NCBI RefSeq assembly: GCF_014205165.1
Contig: NZ_JACHMZ010000001.1
Location: forward strand, 4,818,501-4,882,500
From: Micromonospora carbonacea
GTDB taxonomy: Bacteria > Actinomycetota > Actinomycetes > Mycobacteriales > Micromonosporaceae
DNA length: 64,000 nt
Reading direction: 5' to 3'
Shown one piece after another: positions 45,121 to 59,244 of the stretch (position 1 is the stretch's first letter; each line of letters opens with the position of its first letter). A program made the translations under genes and the position numbers. The notes beneath the pieces are model-generated. The model did not search any database and was not told where the DNA came from. It saw only the letters and a list, made by a program, of their open reading frames with translations.

Positions 45121-45152
45121 GCGTGCCCGGCACCGTGCGGTGCCGGGCACGC
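45121..45152. terminator. Bidirectional terminator hairpin
   Basis: GCGTGCCCGGCACC and GGTGCCGGGCACGC form a perfect 14-bp stem with a 4-nt loop, in the 112-bp gap between convergent genes. Confidence 0.8.
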
Positions 45153-45179
45153 TTCGGTTCTGCGCGAGTGCGGTGCTGC

Positions 45180-47768
<2,589 letters not shown>

Positions 47769-47846
47769 TGAAAAGGTCTGGCCGAGCGGGGCGTGGCGTG
47801 GCCGGTCGCCCGGGTGCGGCACCGGCCACGCCACGCCGCATCGACG

Positions 47847-50999
<3,153 letters not shown>

Positions 51000-51153
51000 T
51001 TACGCCGACACGCCGCCCGACGGCGGTAATCCCCTCCCGGAAGGGGGATTGGGCGCGGAGTCCGCCCAGCTCAGGCCGTTCATCCGATGCCACGCCGGAA
51101 CGCGCCGAGGCGATCATGTGGCGTCCCCTCGACTCCCCCTCGGAGGAATCCTC

Positions 51154-51933
51154 ATGTCACAGCGTCGGCGCGTGGCGCGCGCGGCCTTCTCCGCGACCGC
51201 CGCCACGGCCTGCCTCGCCCTCGCCACCCCGGCGTGGGCGTCGTCCACCATCGGCCTCAAGTCGGCCCACCATGGCAAGAAGGCGGGCTACTTCACCCAG
51301 CAGTGCGACGACGAGCGCTTCGCGAACCTGCCGGACGACCACGACGGCTGGCACTTCGTCCTGCCCGGCAAGAACAGCGGCAGCTTCGAGACCCTGACGC
51401 TGACCTTCTCCGACGGCACGAACGACGTCACGGTGAACATCCCGGACGGCTCGGACGCGTACCCGGACTTCTTCTACTCCACCGGAGGCAAGGACCCCCG
51501 GCAGATCCACGCCTACCTGTTCACCCCGGCCGGGTGGAAGCTGGTCGACGGGTCCGCCACGATCAGCGGGACCGGCGACGACTTCAACGTGAGCCACACC
51601 TGCAAGGGCACGGTCCCCAAGCCCACCCCCACCCCGACGCCGTCGGTCTCGGAGTCGCCGGAACCGTCGGAGTCCCCGTCGGCGTCGGAGTCCCCGGAGC
51701 CCTCGGAGTCGCCGTCGGCCTCGGAGTCCCCGTCGACCTCCGAGTCGCCCACCCCGTCGGACTCGGCGTCGCCGACGACCTCACCGTCGGGCGGGACCGG
51801 CGGGGGCGGTGACCTGCCGCTGACCGGCGTGGCCGTCACCGGCATGGCGCTCACCGGTGTCGCGCTGATCGGCGGCGGCGTCGCCCTGATGACGCTGCGC
51901 CGTCGCCGGGACCGCATCACCTTCACGGGCTGA
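51154..51933 (+). CDS. LPXTG-type cell-wall-anchored protein with Ser/Pro/Glu repeats
   Basis: 259 residues. A signal peptide (AAFSATAATACLALATPAWA) is followed by an ectodomain of about 130 residues (GYFTQQCDDERFANLPDDHDGWHFVLPG). A repeat stalk of SESPEPSESPSA-like units spans about 160-210. A sortase signal follows: LPLTG, a hydrophobic span, then RRRRD. It should be linked to the wall by a sortase not encoded here. The ectodomain has two cysteines and looks like a small beta-sandwich of unknown role. CGGAGGAATCC precedes the ATG. It is divergent from the GH9 cellulase, so a surface role in substrate or cell contact is possible. Confidence 0.88.
   Translation: MSQRRRVARAAFSATAATACLALATPAWASSTIGLKSAHHGKKAGYFTQQCDDERFANLPDDHDGWHFVLPGKNSGSFETLTLTFSDGTNDVTVNIPDGSDAYPDFFYSTGGKDPRQIHAYLFTPAGWKLVDGSATISGTGDDFNVSHTCKGTVPKPTPTPTPSVSESPEPSESPSASESPEPSESPSASESPSTSESPTPSDSASPTTSPSGGTGGGGDLPLTGVAVTGMALTGVALIGGGVALMTLRRRRDRITFTG
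51642..51780 (+). repeat. In-frame Ser/Pro/Glu coding repeat
   Basis: Short units encoding SESP, SEPS and SASE recur within the stalk of the wall protein, with near-identical DNA (TCGGAGTCCCC and variants). Such repeats can vary in number between strains. Confidence 0.75.
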
Positions 51934-52016
51934 CCCCGAGCGGGCCCGCCCGCACCCCCTCGGGCAGGCGCCCGCGACCGGCCGCCGGACCTCCGTCCGG
52001 CGGCCGGTCTGCGGGG

Positions 52017-52076
52017 TAAGGAAGGGCCCCCTGTTAACGCATTCGGTAGAGCAGGGGCCCCCTGTTAGCACCCGGC
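52017..52076. repeat. TAAGGAAGGGCCCC-family dispersed repeat, copy D
   Basis: TAAGGAAGGGCCCCCTGTTA, then ACGCATTCGGTAGAGCAGGG, then GCCCCCTGTTAGCACC. It lies between the wall protein gene and the downstream glyoxalase-fold gene, both on the plus strand, 20 bp before the latter start. Confidence 0.85.
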
Positions 52077-52095
52077 ACGGCGGTACGGTCACCGG

Positions 52096-52488
52096 ATGGC
52101 AGTGATCACGCAGGTCTCCCTGGGGGTCTCCGACTGCGAACGGGCCGCCCGGTTCTGGGCCGCCGCCCTGGGCTACGTACGCCGGCCGCCGCGCTATCCG
52201 GGCGACGGGTGGATCGTGCTCGCGCCGCCGCCCGGGGTGCCCGGCACGGCGCTCGCGATGGACCTCAGCGAGAGCCCGGCCGAGGCGTTCCCCCGGGTGC
52301 ACCTGGACCTGACCGCCGGAGGACGGGACCTCGACGACGAGGTGGACCGCCTCGTCGGGCTCGGCGCGCGGCGGGTGGACTGGCCGCACTACCCGGCGCA
52401 GCTCGAACCGGGCGCCTCCCCGTACGTCGTGCTCGCCGACACCGAGGGCAACCGGTTCTGCGTCGCCGGCCGACGGCGCGCCCGCTGA
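52096..52488 (+). CDS. VOC (glyoxalase-fold) family protein
   Basis: A 130-residue vicinal-oxygen-chelate protein with ITQVSLGVSDCERAARFWAAALGY at the start, FPRVHLDLTAG near 73, and YVVLADTEGNRFCVAG at the end (the metal Glu region). This is a two-module single VOC domain close to the glyoxalase-like group common in actinobacteria. The function could be a detoxification or resistance enzyme, but no ligand can be named. It is preceded by dispersed repeat copy D and followed by a convergent gene. Confidence 0.82.
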   Translation: MAVITQVSLGVSDCERAARFWAAALGYVRRPPRYPGDGWIVLAPPPGVPGTALAMDLSESPAEAFPRVHLDLTAGGRDLDDEVDRLVGLGARRVDWPHYPAQLEPGASPYVVLADTEGNRFCVAGRRRAR

Positions 52489-52528
52489 TCAGCCGCCGGC
52501 CGGACTCAGGGTCAGTTGCGGCGCGGGG

Positions 52529-53782
52529 TCAGCGGCGGCGCAGCTGGGCCGGCACCACCCCGGCCGGGGCTCCGGTCACCGCGAGGCTGACGGTGATTAG
52601 GGTGCCGTCCCGCTCCGTCACCGTCGGCCGGGCCAGCCGGCGCACGGTGCGCAGCATCGGCGTGTTCTCCGCCTGGACGTGCAGCACCAGCGCCGCCAGA
52701 CCGGCCCGCTCGGCGTGCCGGACCAGCCGGCGCAGCAGGGCCGTGCCGATCCCCCGCCGCTGCCAGTCGTCGCGCACCAGCAGCGCCACCTCGGCCTCGT
52801 CGCCCTCGACGAGCAGGTTCGCCATCGCGACGACCGGTTCCGCCGCCCCGCCGGAACCGACCGCCGCACCGCCCGGACCCGCTGCCCCGCCGGAGCCGGC
52901 AACCGCCCCGGCCGAACCATCCAGCGCCCCGGCGAAACCGTCCACCGCCCCGCCGGAGCCGGCAACCGCCCCGGCGAAGCCGTCCAGCGCCCCGCCCGGG
53001 GCCGACGTCGGCCAACCCGGACCGGTCACCACCGCGCCCGCCGGATCGGCCACCGCCGCGACGAGGGTCAGGCCCTGGGCCGGCTCCAGCAGCCGGCCGA
53101 GCCGGGCCGCCGCGGGCTGCGCCGCCCCGCCGAGGTAGCGGCGGTGCAGGGTGTCCGCCGAGCAGGCCCGGTGCAGGTCCACCACGGCGGTGAGGTCGCC
53201 GGCGGTCGCCGGGCGGACGACCGCCTCCGCGCCGTCGGGCAGGACGAGGGTGACCTGGTCGGCCTCCCGCCGGCCCACGGTCGCCGCCAGTTCGGCGAGC
53301 GCCTGGGCGCGGGCGTATTCGGCCGGGGTGAAGCTCGGCGCGGTCCGGCGCAGCTCGTACGACCCGCCGGTGGGGTCGGGCAGGGTCATCGTCGTGCCGG
53401 TGATGCCCCCCGCGACGGCGGCGGGCCGCCAGGTGACCTCGTCGGCGCCGAGCAGCGTGCGCAGCGCCTCCCCCGCCGCGTCGGGGTCGCGGACCAGCCG
53501 GGTGGCCAGGCCGAGCACCCGGGTGGGCTGGTCGGCAAGGCCGCGCGCCTCGCTGCGCGCCACCCAGCAGTCCCGGCCCCGGCCCCGTTCCACGGCCGCG
53601 ATCAGCTCCGCCTCGTCGAGGGTGTCCGGCGCGTCGACGAGGAAGTCGTCGACCGCGCCGACCTCGGTGGTGTGCACCTGCACGGTGAGGATGTTGACCC
53701 CGCGCAACGCAAGGCTCGCCGTGAGGACCGACAGGTAGCCCGGCCGGTCGTCCACGGTGGCTCGGATCCGCCACAGCGCCAT
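52529..53782 (-). CDS. ACT-domain-fused GNAT protein acetyltransferase (MaKat/AAPat type)
   Basis: 417 residues. The N-terminal ACT domain is WRIRATVDDRPGYLSVLTASLALRGVNIL (about 4-32). A GNAT domain spans about 200-417, with VVRPATAGDLTAVVDLHRACS at the start and the acetyl-CoA site VALLVRDDWQRRGIGTALLRRL near 345. A protein of this architecture from Micromonospora aurantiaca is reported to acetylate proteins under cysteine/arginine control (recalled). A Gly/Ala-rich repeat of about 50 residues interrupts the GNAT fold at about 265-315. GAAGGGAG precedes the ATG. A second ACT protein gene lies 254 bp upstream on the same strand. Confidence 0.88.
   Translation of the reverse strand: MALWRIRATVDDRPGYLSVLTASLALRGVNILTVQVHTTEVGAVDDFLVDAPDTLDEAELIAAVERGRGRDCWVARSEARGLADQPTRVLGLATRLVRDPDAAGEALRTLLGADEVTWRPAAVAGGITGTTMTLPDPTGGSYELRRTAPSFTPAEYARAQALAELAATVGRREADQVTLVLPDGAEAVVRPATAGDLTAVVDLHRACSADTLHRRYLGGAAQPAAARLGRLLEPAQGLTLVAAVADPAGAVVTGPGWPTSAPGGALDGFAGAVAGSGGAVDGFAGALDGSAGAVAGSGGAAGPGGAAVGSGGAAEPVVAMANLLVEGDEAEVALLVRDDWQRRGIGTALLRRLVRHAERAGLAALVLHVQAENTPMLRTVRRLARPTVTERDGTLITVSLAVTGAPAGVVPAQLRRR
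52840..52999 (-). repeat. In-frame Gly/Ala repeat inside the ACT-GNAT gene
   Basis: Repeated DNA units (such as CCGCCCCGCCGGAGCCGGCA, present twice) encode GGAVDGFAGA/LDGSAGAVAGSGGA. The unit recurs at about 63-bp spacing. The insertion falls between a GNAT strand and the strand that begins PVVAMANLLVEGDE. Confidence 0.8.
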
Positions 53783-53978
53783 GGTTGTCTCCCTTCACCC
53801 GCCTACGACGATGCCGGCCGGCTGTTGCGGGCCCGTTGCCCGGTGGTGACGGCGCGGGAACCGTGCGCATGACCATCACCACAGGTGGTGACCCTGGCCA
53901 CGCCCTGTCGGCGCCGGGCGGGAGAACGGCAGTGCGGGCCCGGCCGCATCGGCCGGGCCCGCACTGGTGCCGCCGGGC

Positions 53979-54029
53979 GGGCCCCGCACCGGGGCCCGAC
54001 TCCGGCCGACGGGCCCCGCACCGGGGCCC
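53979..54029. terminator. Two tandem GC-rich hairpins
   Basis: GGGCCCCGcacCGGGGCCC occurs twice (53979-53997 and 54011-54029), each a perfect 8-bp stem. They lie directly after the minus-strand ACT gene and likely stop its transcription. The rest of the 53783-54036 gap shows nothing else. Confidence 0.7.
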
Positions 54030-54036
54030 GACAGTC

Positions 54037-54744
54037 TCAGCCGCCGGCCACCACCGGCGGCGCGCCCACCAGGTCCAGCCGGTCACCGAGGATCACCGCG
54101 CTGGCCCGGACCAGCTGGGCGAGCCGGTCCACCTCGGTGGAGTGGAACGCGGCGGGGCTCAGCGCCTCGGTCTGGTCGCGGGACACCACCAGCACCAGGC
54201 CGGCCCGGCCGAACGGCGCGATCGCGTAGTGGGTGCCGTCGGCCCCGGTCAGCGCGCGGGCCCGCAACGGGGTGATCTCGGGCAGGCTGGGCGGGACCGG
54301 CACCCGCCAGCTCGCCTGCGCCACCGTGGCGTCGCCGCCCCCGCCGCCGGTGCGCGAGGCCCAGTCCAGCGGGACCACCGCCGCCACCGACCAGTCCGCA
54401 GCGAGCAGCCCCGGCACCGCGTCGACCAGCGTGGCCAGGCCGTCGGCCGGGTTGCCGGCGACCTGGGCGAGCAGCTCGGCGTCCTGCCCGGTGGTCGTCG
54501 GCGCGCCGATCGCCCGCCACACGCCGTCGACCCGCACGCCGGGGATGGCGGCCAGGCCGGCCAGCAGCCGCTCGACCCGGGAGGCGCCCGGCCACACCAC
54601 GGTGAAGTCGTCGACCGCCCGCCCACCGAGCCGTTCCAGGACGACGACCTGGACGATGTCGGCACCGGAGACGCCGAGCGTGCGGGCCACCTGGCCGAGG
54701 GTGCCGGGACGGTCCGGCAGGGTCACCCGAACTCTCAGCAACAT
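54037..54744 (-). CDS. ACT-domain amino-acid-sensing protein
   Basis: 235 residues. An N-terminal ACT domain (MLLRVRVTLPDRPGTLGQVARTLGVSGADIVQVVVLE) is followed by a region of about 150 residues (HYAIAPFGRAGLVLVVSRDQTEALSPAAFHSTEVDRLAQLV) that resembles a small GAF-like or sensor domain without recognised motifs. ACT domains bind amino acids and control partner activity. ATG at 54744 is taken because GGAGGGACGATC precedes it. It may belong to the same regulatory system as the ACT-GNAT protein immediately downstream, for instance as a second amino-acid sensor (inference). Confidence 0.75.
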   Translation of the reverse strand: MLLRVRVTLPDRPGTLGQVARTLGVSGADIVQVVVLERLGGRAVDDFTVVWPGASRVERLLAGLAAIPGVRVDGVWRAIGAPTTTGQDAELLAQVAGNPADGLATLVDAVPGLLAADWSVAAVVPLDWASRTGGGGGDATVAQASWRVPVPPSLPEITPLRARALTGADGTHYAIAPFGRAGLVLVVSRDQTEALSPAAFHSTEVDRLAQLVRASAVILGDRLDLVGAPPVVAGG

Positions 54745-54858
54745 GATCGTCCCTCCGCTCGGCAGGCCGGCGCAGGGCGGCCGGCAGGCTGGGCACCAGC
54801 CTGCCCGTTGACCATTTCGTCCCTGTTGCCGCGCCGTGTCCCAGGGGAAAATCCCACC

Positions 54859-54893
54859 TTGACAAGGTGCGTGAGCTGCCATCAACTAGTCGG
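54859..54893 (+). promoter_or_regulatory. Leaderless promoter of the kinase/acyl-CoA dehydrogenase operon
   Basis: TTGACA (54859-54864) is a consensus -35. TCAACT at 54882-54887 lies 17 bp on, and the ATG at 54894 starts 7 nt after it. No ribosome site precedes the ATG, so a leaderless mRNA is likely. Confidence 0.6.
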
Positions 54894-56069
54894 ATGACCG
54901 ATCCGGCCGTCGTCGACCCGCGCACCGGCCCCGGTGCGGACGCGGACGCCCCGAAAGGTCTGGATCTCGACCGGCTCGCCGCCCACCTGGCCGTGCACCG
55001 CCCCGAGCTGGCCGCCCCGCCGCTGCGGGCCCGGCTCATCGCCGGCGGCAAGTCCAACCTGACGTACGCCCTGCGGGCCGGCGCGGGGGCGACCCGGCGG
55101 GAGGTCGTGCTGCGCCGGCCGCCGTTGGGCCACGTGCTCGCCACCGCGCACGACATGGCCCGGGAGCACCGGGTCATCTCGGCGCTCGCCCCGACCGCGG
55201 TGCCGGTCCCGGCGGCGCTGCTGCTCTGCCCGGACACCGACGTGATCGGCGCGCCGTTCTACCTGATGGAGAAGGTCGACGGCGAGGTGTTCCGCAGCCG
55301 GTCGCAGACCGACGCGCTGACCGCCGGGCAGCGCCGCGGCCTGGCCATGGCGATGATGGACACCCTCGCCGACCTGCACGCGGTCGATCCGGCCGCCGTC
55401 GGGCTGGCCGACTTCGGCCGTCCCGAGGGCTTCCTGGGCCGGCAGGTGCGGCGCTGGGCCGGCCAGCTCGACCAGTCCCGCAGCCGCCCGCTGCCCGGCA
55501 TCGACGAGCTGCGCGACGCGCTCGCCGGCTCGGTGCCCGAGGGCGCGAACGCCGGCCGGATCGTGCACGGCGACTACCGGCTGGACAATCTGCTCGCCAC
55601 GGTCGACGCCGACCCCGCCACCGCCGGCAACCCCGCCACCGCCGGCAACCCCGCCAGCCCCGGCAGTCCCGCCGACACCGGCGGCCCGGTGGCGGTGCGG
55701 GCGGTGCTGGACTGGGAGATGGCCACCCTCGGCGATCCGCTGGCCGACCTCGGGCTCCTGCTGACGTACTGGGACGTGCTCGGCGACAGCGACGTCGCCG
55801 CCGGCAACCCCGTCGCCGACGGGCTCGGCCCGCGCGCCGGCTTCCCCGCCGGGCGCGAGCTGATCGAGCGGTACGCCGGGCGCGGCGACGTCGACGTCGG
55901 CCCGCTGCACTGGCACGTCGCCCTCGGCTGCTTCAAGCTCGCGGTGATCTGCGAGGGGATCCACTACCGGCACACCCTCGGGCAGACGCTCGGCGGGGGT
56001 TTCGACCGGATCGGCGACATGGTCGCGCCGCTTGTCGAGCACGGTCTGCGCGCAGTCAGGGAGCAGTGA
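54894..56069 (+). CDS. Aminoglycoside-phosphotransferase-fold kinase of the ACAD10/11 type
   Basis: A 391-residue protein with the APH/choline-kinase fold. [10 protein letters not shown] near 52 is the nucleotide loop, VLRRPP near 75, [12 protein letters not shown] (about 223-235) is the catalytic HGDY-x-x-DN, and [17 protein letters not shown] near 265 is the metal-binding DxE. In animals this domain is fused to an acyl-CoA dehydrogenase in ACAD10 and ACAD11, where it phosphorylates 4-hydroxyacyl-CoA to set up elimination (recalled). Here it is a separate protein coupled to such a dehydrogenase. A small Ala/Asn/Pro/Gly repeat (NPATAG) lies near 240-260. It is probably not an antibiotic kinase. 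Confidence 0.88.
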   Translation: MTDPAVVDPRTGPGADADAPKGLDLDRLAAHLAVHRPELAAPPLRARLIAGGKSNLTYALRAGAGATRREVVLRRPPLGHVLATAHDMAREHRVISALAPTAVPVPAALLLCPDTDVIGAPFYLMEKVDGEVFRSRSQTDALTAGQRRGLAMAMMDTLADLHAVDPAAVGLADFGRPEGFLGRQVRRWAGQLDQSRSRPLPGIDELRDALAGSVPEGANAGRIVHGDYRLDNLLATVDADPATAGNPATAGNPASPGSPADTGGPVAVRAVLDWEMATLGDPLADLGLLLTYWDVLGDSDVAAGNPVADGLGPRAGFPAGRELIERYAGRGDVDVGPLHWHVALGCFKLAVICEGIHYRHTLGQTLGGGFDRIGDMVAPLVEHGLRAVREQ

Positions 56070-57280
56070 TGGACTTCCAGTTCGACGCCCGCACCGAGAA
56101 GCTGCGCGCGCGCCTCGGCACGTTCCTCGAGGAGTGCGTCCACCCGGCGGAGGCGGTGCACGCCGAGCAGGTCGCGGCGGCCGGCGACCCGTGGGCCCGC
56201 TCCCCCGTGCTGGAGGAGCTGAAGGCCGAGGCGCGGCGGCGCGGCCTGTGGAACCTCTTCCTGCCCGACCCCCGCTACGGCGCGGGCCTGACCAACCTCC
56301 AGTACGCGCCGCTGGCGGAGCTGACCGGGCGCAGCCCGCACCTGGCCCCGGAGGCGGTCAACTGCGCCGCGCCGGACACCGGCAACATGGAGCTGCTCGC
56401 CGAGTTCGGCTCCGAGGCGCAGCGGGAGCGCTGGCTCAAGCCGCTGCTGGAGGGGGAGATCCGCTCGGCGTTCTGCATGACCGAGCCGGAGGTCGCCTCC
56501 TCCGACGCCACCAACATCGCCACCCGGATCGTCCGCGACGGCGACTCCTACGTGATCGACGGGCGGAAGTGGTGGTCGTCCGGGGCGATGGACCCGCGCT
56601 GCGAGATCTTCATCGTGATGGGCAAGACCGACCCCGGGGCCGACCGGCACCGCCAGCAGAGCATGGTCCTGGTCCCCCGGGACACGCCGGGCGTGACGGT
56701 GCGGCGCGGCCTGACGGTCTTCGGCTACAGCGACGCCCCGCACGGCGGCCACGCGGAGATCGACTTCACGGGCGTCCGGGTGCCGGCGGAGAACCTGGTC
56801 GGCGCGGAAGGGGCGGGCTTCGCCATCGCCCAAGCCCGCCTCGGCCCGGGGCGCATCCACCACTGCATGCGGCTGGTGGGCATGGCCGAGCGGGCCCTGG
56901 AGCTGCTCTGCCGCCGAGCCAACCAGCGGATCGCGTTCGGCCGCCCCCTCGCCGAGCAGGGCGTGGTGCGGGAGTGGATCGCCGAGTCCCGGGTCCGCAT
57001 CGAGCAGGCCCGGCTGCTGGTGCTCAAGACCGCCTGGCTGATGGACACCGTCGGCAACAAGGGCGCGCACACCGAGATCCAGGCCATCAAGATCGCCACC
57101 CCGGCGATGGCGGAGTGGGTGATCGACAAGGCCATCCAGGGGTACGGCGGCGCGGGCGTCAGCCAGGACACCCCGCTCGCCGGGCTCTGGGCCCAGGCCC
57201 GCACCCTGCGCCTCGCCGACGGCCCGGACGAGGTCCACCGGTCGTCGCTGGCCAAGCGGGAGCTGCGCCGCTGGGCCTGA
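56069..57280 (+). CDS. Acyl-CoA dehydrogenase (ACAD11-like)
   Basis: A 403-residue FAD enzyme. The N-terminal helical part is followed by [17 protein letters not shown] near 133 (flavin/substrate loop) and KWWSSGA near 166. The second helical domain has [24 protein letters not shown] near 255 and the C-terminal RQTHIAFG-like segment [32 protein letters not shown] near 370 completes it. The ATG overlaps the preceding stop (TGATG), and the upstream kinase is the partner expected for ACAD10/11-type activity on hydroxyacyl-CoA (inference). It is probably cytoplasmic. Confidence 0.93.
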   Translation: MDFQFDARTEKLRARLGTFLEECVHPAEAVHAEQVAAAGDPWARSPVLEELKAEARRRGLWNLFLPDPRYGAGLTNLQYAPLAELTGRSPHLAPEAVNCAAPDTGNMELLAEFGSEAQRERWLKPLLEGEIRSAFCMTEPEVASSDATNIATRIVRDGDSYVIDGRKWWSSGAMDPRCEIFIVMGKTDPGADRHRQQSMVLVPRDTPGVTVRRGLTVFGYSDAPHGGHAEIDFTGVRVPAENLVGAEGAGFAIAQARLGPGRIHHCMRLVGMAERALELLCRRANQRIAFGRPLAEQGVVREWIAESRVRIEQARLLVLKTAWLMDTVGNKGAHTEIQAIKIATPAMAEWVIDKAIQGYGGAGVSQDTPLAGLWAQARTLRLADGPDEVHRSSLAKRELRRWA

Positions 57281-57311
57281 CCGGGCCGCGCCGGGCCGCC
57301 GGCGCGCGGGG

Positions 57312-57938
57312 TCAGACCGACACCAGGTCGAGCCAGGCGATGTTGTTGTTGTAGCGGACGTTGGTCCCGATGTCGGTGCTCATGAACGGCAACGGGTCGG
57401 TCAGCGAATCCCAGATGGCCAGCAGGGAGAAGTGCCCCGGGCCGGGCACCGCGGGCCACTCGGCCCGCACCGTCGTCACGCCTGGAGGAACGATGAGGAC
57501 CCGCGAGGTGACCGGCACCCAGTCCAGCGGCCAGGACAGGCCGCCACCCGGGGTCGTCCGGTAGAACCGCAGCGTCCCGCTGTCGGTGCCCGACCCGTAC
57601 GGCCCGGGGTTGCGCAGCTTGACGAAGATGTAGCTGGTCGAGCCGGCGACCGGGAACGTGCTGGTCGCGCACTCCACCGTCGTCGGGCACACCTTGATGT
57701 CCGGGCTGGCCCAGAGGGGGTTGGTCAAGTGCGGCTGGATGCCGACGTCGGAGACGGTGTCCCGCATCCACACGTCGGTGACCGTCATGCTCCGGGCGGG
57801 CTTCGCGGCCGAGGTGGCGCCCGCCGCCGGGCCGGCGACTGCGGCGGTGGCGGTGGCGCCGGTCAGCAGGCCGGCGAGCACCGGGCCGGCGCACAGGGCA
57901 AGGGCCAGGCGGCGGGCGCGGCTTCCGAGGGTTGCCAT
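57312..57938 (-). CDS. Exported protein of unknown function
   Basis: 208 residues with a signal peptide (LALALCAGPVLAGLLTGATATAAVAG). The mature part is beta-rich: VTDVWMRDTVSDVGIQPHLTNPLWASPDIKV, CPTTVECATSTFPVAGSTSYIFVKLRNPGP, and a C-terminal PFMSTDIGTNVRYNNNIAWLDLVSV. The segment with RDTVSD-x-G and RYNNNIAW resembles tail domains seen in secreted peptidases, but no active site is recognised. GGGAGACC precedes ATG 57938. It lies downstream of the CebR-like gene on the same strand, 171 bp away, and could be an extracellular binding or structural protein. Confidence 0.6.
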   Translation of the reverse strand: MATLGSRARRLALALCAGPVLAGLLTGATATAAVAGPAAGATSAAKPARSMTVTDVWMRDTVSDVGIQPHLTNPLWASPDIKVCPTTVECATSTFPVAGSTSYIFVKLRNPGPYGSGTDSGTLRFYRTTPGGGLSWPLDWVPVTSRVLIVPPGVTTVRAEWPAVPGPGHFSLLAIWDSLTDPLPFMSTDIGTNVRYNNNIAWLDLVSV

Positions 57939-58109
57939 GCGGGGTCTCCCATCGACGGTGACGCCGGCACGGAGCCCCCGCGCCGGCATGGTCCTGATGG
58001 CAGGAGCCGGCGCGGGGCGCGGTGATACCGGCCGACGACCCGGGAACTCCCAGATGACGCCAGGCCGGATCAATCAGACAGCGCGCCCTCCCCCCGGCCG
58101 CGGGACCGC

Positions 58110-59156
58110 TCAGGCGGAGGCGCGGCGGACCATGTGGGTGTCGAGGAGGATGTGGTTGGTCGGGATGTCCTCGCCCCGGATGCGGGACACCAGCAGGTGG
58201 GCCATCTGCCGGCCCATCTCCTCGACCGGCTGGAAGATGGTGGTCAGCGGCGGCTCGGCCTGCCGGGCCACCGGCGCGTCGTCGAAGCCGATCACCGCCA
58301 CGTCGTCCGGCACCCGCCGGCCGGCCTCGCGCAGCGTCCGCAGCGCGCCGAAGGCCATCAGGTCGGAGGCGACGAAGACCGCGTCGAGATCCGGGCAGAC
58401 CTCCAGCAACCGGCGCATGCAGGCCGCCCCGCTGCCCTCGCTGAAGTCGCCGTACGCGATGAGGTCGGGGTTGAGGCCGGCCCCGGTGGCCTGGACGGCC
58501 TCCCGGTAGCCGGTCAACCGGGCCAGGCCGGCGCCCATGTCCTGGGTCCCGGCGATGGTGGCGATGCGCCGCCGCCCCCGGGCGAACAGGTATTCCACCG
58601 CGTGCCGGGCGCCGCCGACGTTGTCGACGTCGACGTAGTACGCGGGCTGCGCGCCCGGCTGGAGCATCCGGGCCGGCCGGCCGCCCAGCACGGTCGGCAG
58701 GCCCCGCTCCTCCAGCAGGGTGGGCAGCGGGTCGGAGTCGTGCAGCGACAGCAGCAGGACGCCGTCGACGTGCTGGTTGGTGAGGTGGTGCTCGACGCGT
58801 TCCCGCTCCACCGGCGACTGGGCCATGGCCAGCCAGAGCTGCATCGGGGTCTCCAGCAGGCCCGAGCTGATCCCCCGGACGATGCCGGCGAAGAACGGCT
58901 CGGTGAAGACCCGGTCCCCGGACTCGGAGACGACCAGCGCCACCGAGTCCGTCCGCTGGGTCACCAGGGCCCGGGCGGCGCGGTTCGGCACGTACCCCAG
59001 CTCGGCGATGGCCTGTTGCACGGCCGCCCGCGCCTCCGGGCTCACCTGGGGTGAGCCGTTGACCACCCGGGAAACGGTGCCGCGCCCGACGCCGGCGCGC
59101 GCGGCGACCGCGTCAAGGGTCGGGCGCCCGAGCGACCGGGTGCGCTGCGTTGTCAT
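58110..59156 (-). CDS. LacI-family repressor, CebR-like
   Basis: 348 residues. The HTH is RPTLDAVAARAGVGRGTVSRVVNGSPQVSPEARAAVQQAIAELGYVPN (about 11-58). The sugar domain has DSVALVVSESGDRVFTEPFFAGIVRGI near 70 and GHPDLDAVFVASDLMAFGAL-like DAVFVASDLMAFGALRTL near 265. Its place next to a GH1 beta-glucosidase and cellobiose-type ABC transporter mirrors cebR in Streptomyces, which binds TGGGAGCGCTCCCA when cellobiose is absent (knowledge). One such site lies at the GH9 cellulase (50878). No copy was found between 59157 and 59244. ATG 59156 has GGAGGAGCAG upstream. The cognate promoter for the transporter is outside the window. Confidence 0.85.
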   Translation of the reverse strand: MTTQRTRSLGRPTLDAVAARAGVGRGTVSRVVNGSPQVSPEARAAVQQAIAELGYVPNRAARALVTQRTDSVALVVSESGDRVFTEPFFAGIVRGISSGLLETPMQLWLAMAQSPVERERVEHHLTNQHVDGVLLLSLHDSDPLPTLLEERGLPTVLGGRPARMLQPGAQPAYYVDVDNVGGARHAVEYLFARGRRRIATIAGTQDMGAGLARLTGYREAVQATGAGLNPDLIAYGDFSEGSGAACMRRLLEVCPDLDAVFVASDLMAFGALRTLREAGRRVPDDVAVIGFDDAPVARQAEPPLTTIFQPVEEMGRQMAHLLVSRIRGEDIPTNHILLDTHMVRRASA

Positions 59157-59244
59157 CGTCTGCTCCTCCGACATTGGTGGCCCGGTGCGCCCCCGGGTTG
59201 GGGGACGGGCACCGGGACCACCCGTCACTCGCTGGCCGTGTGCC

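Noticed and set aside
54894..56069. Aminoglycoside phosphotransferase resistance gene
   Set aside because: The fold is shared, but coupling to an acyl-CoA dehydrogenase and the sequence pattern fit the ACAD10/11-type kinase group.
59157..59244. CebR box between the CebR-like and beta-glucosidase genes
   Set aside because: No GGGAGCGCTCCC-like palindrome is present there. The operon promoter probably lies beyond the right edge.
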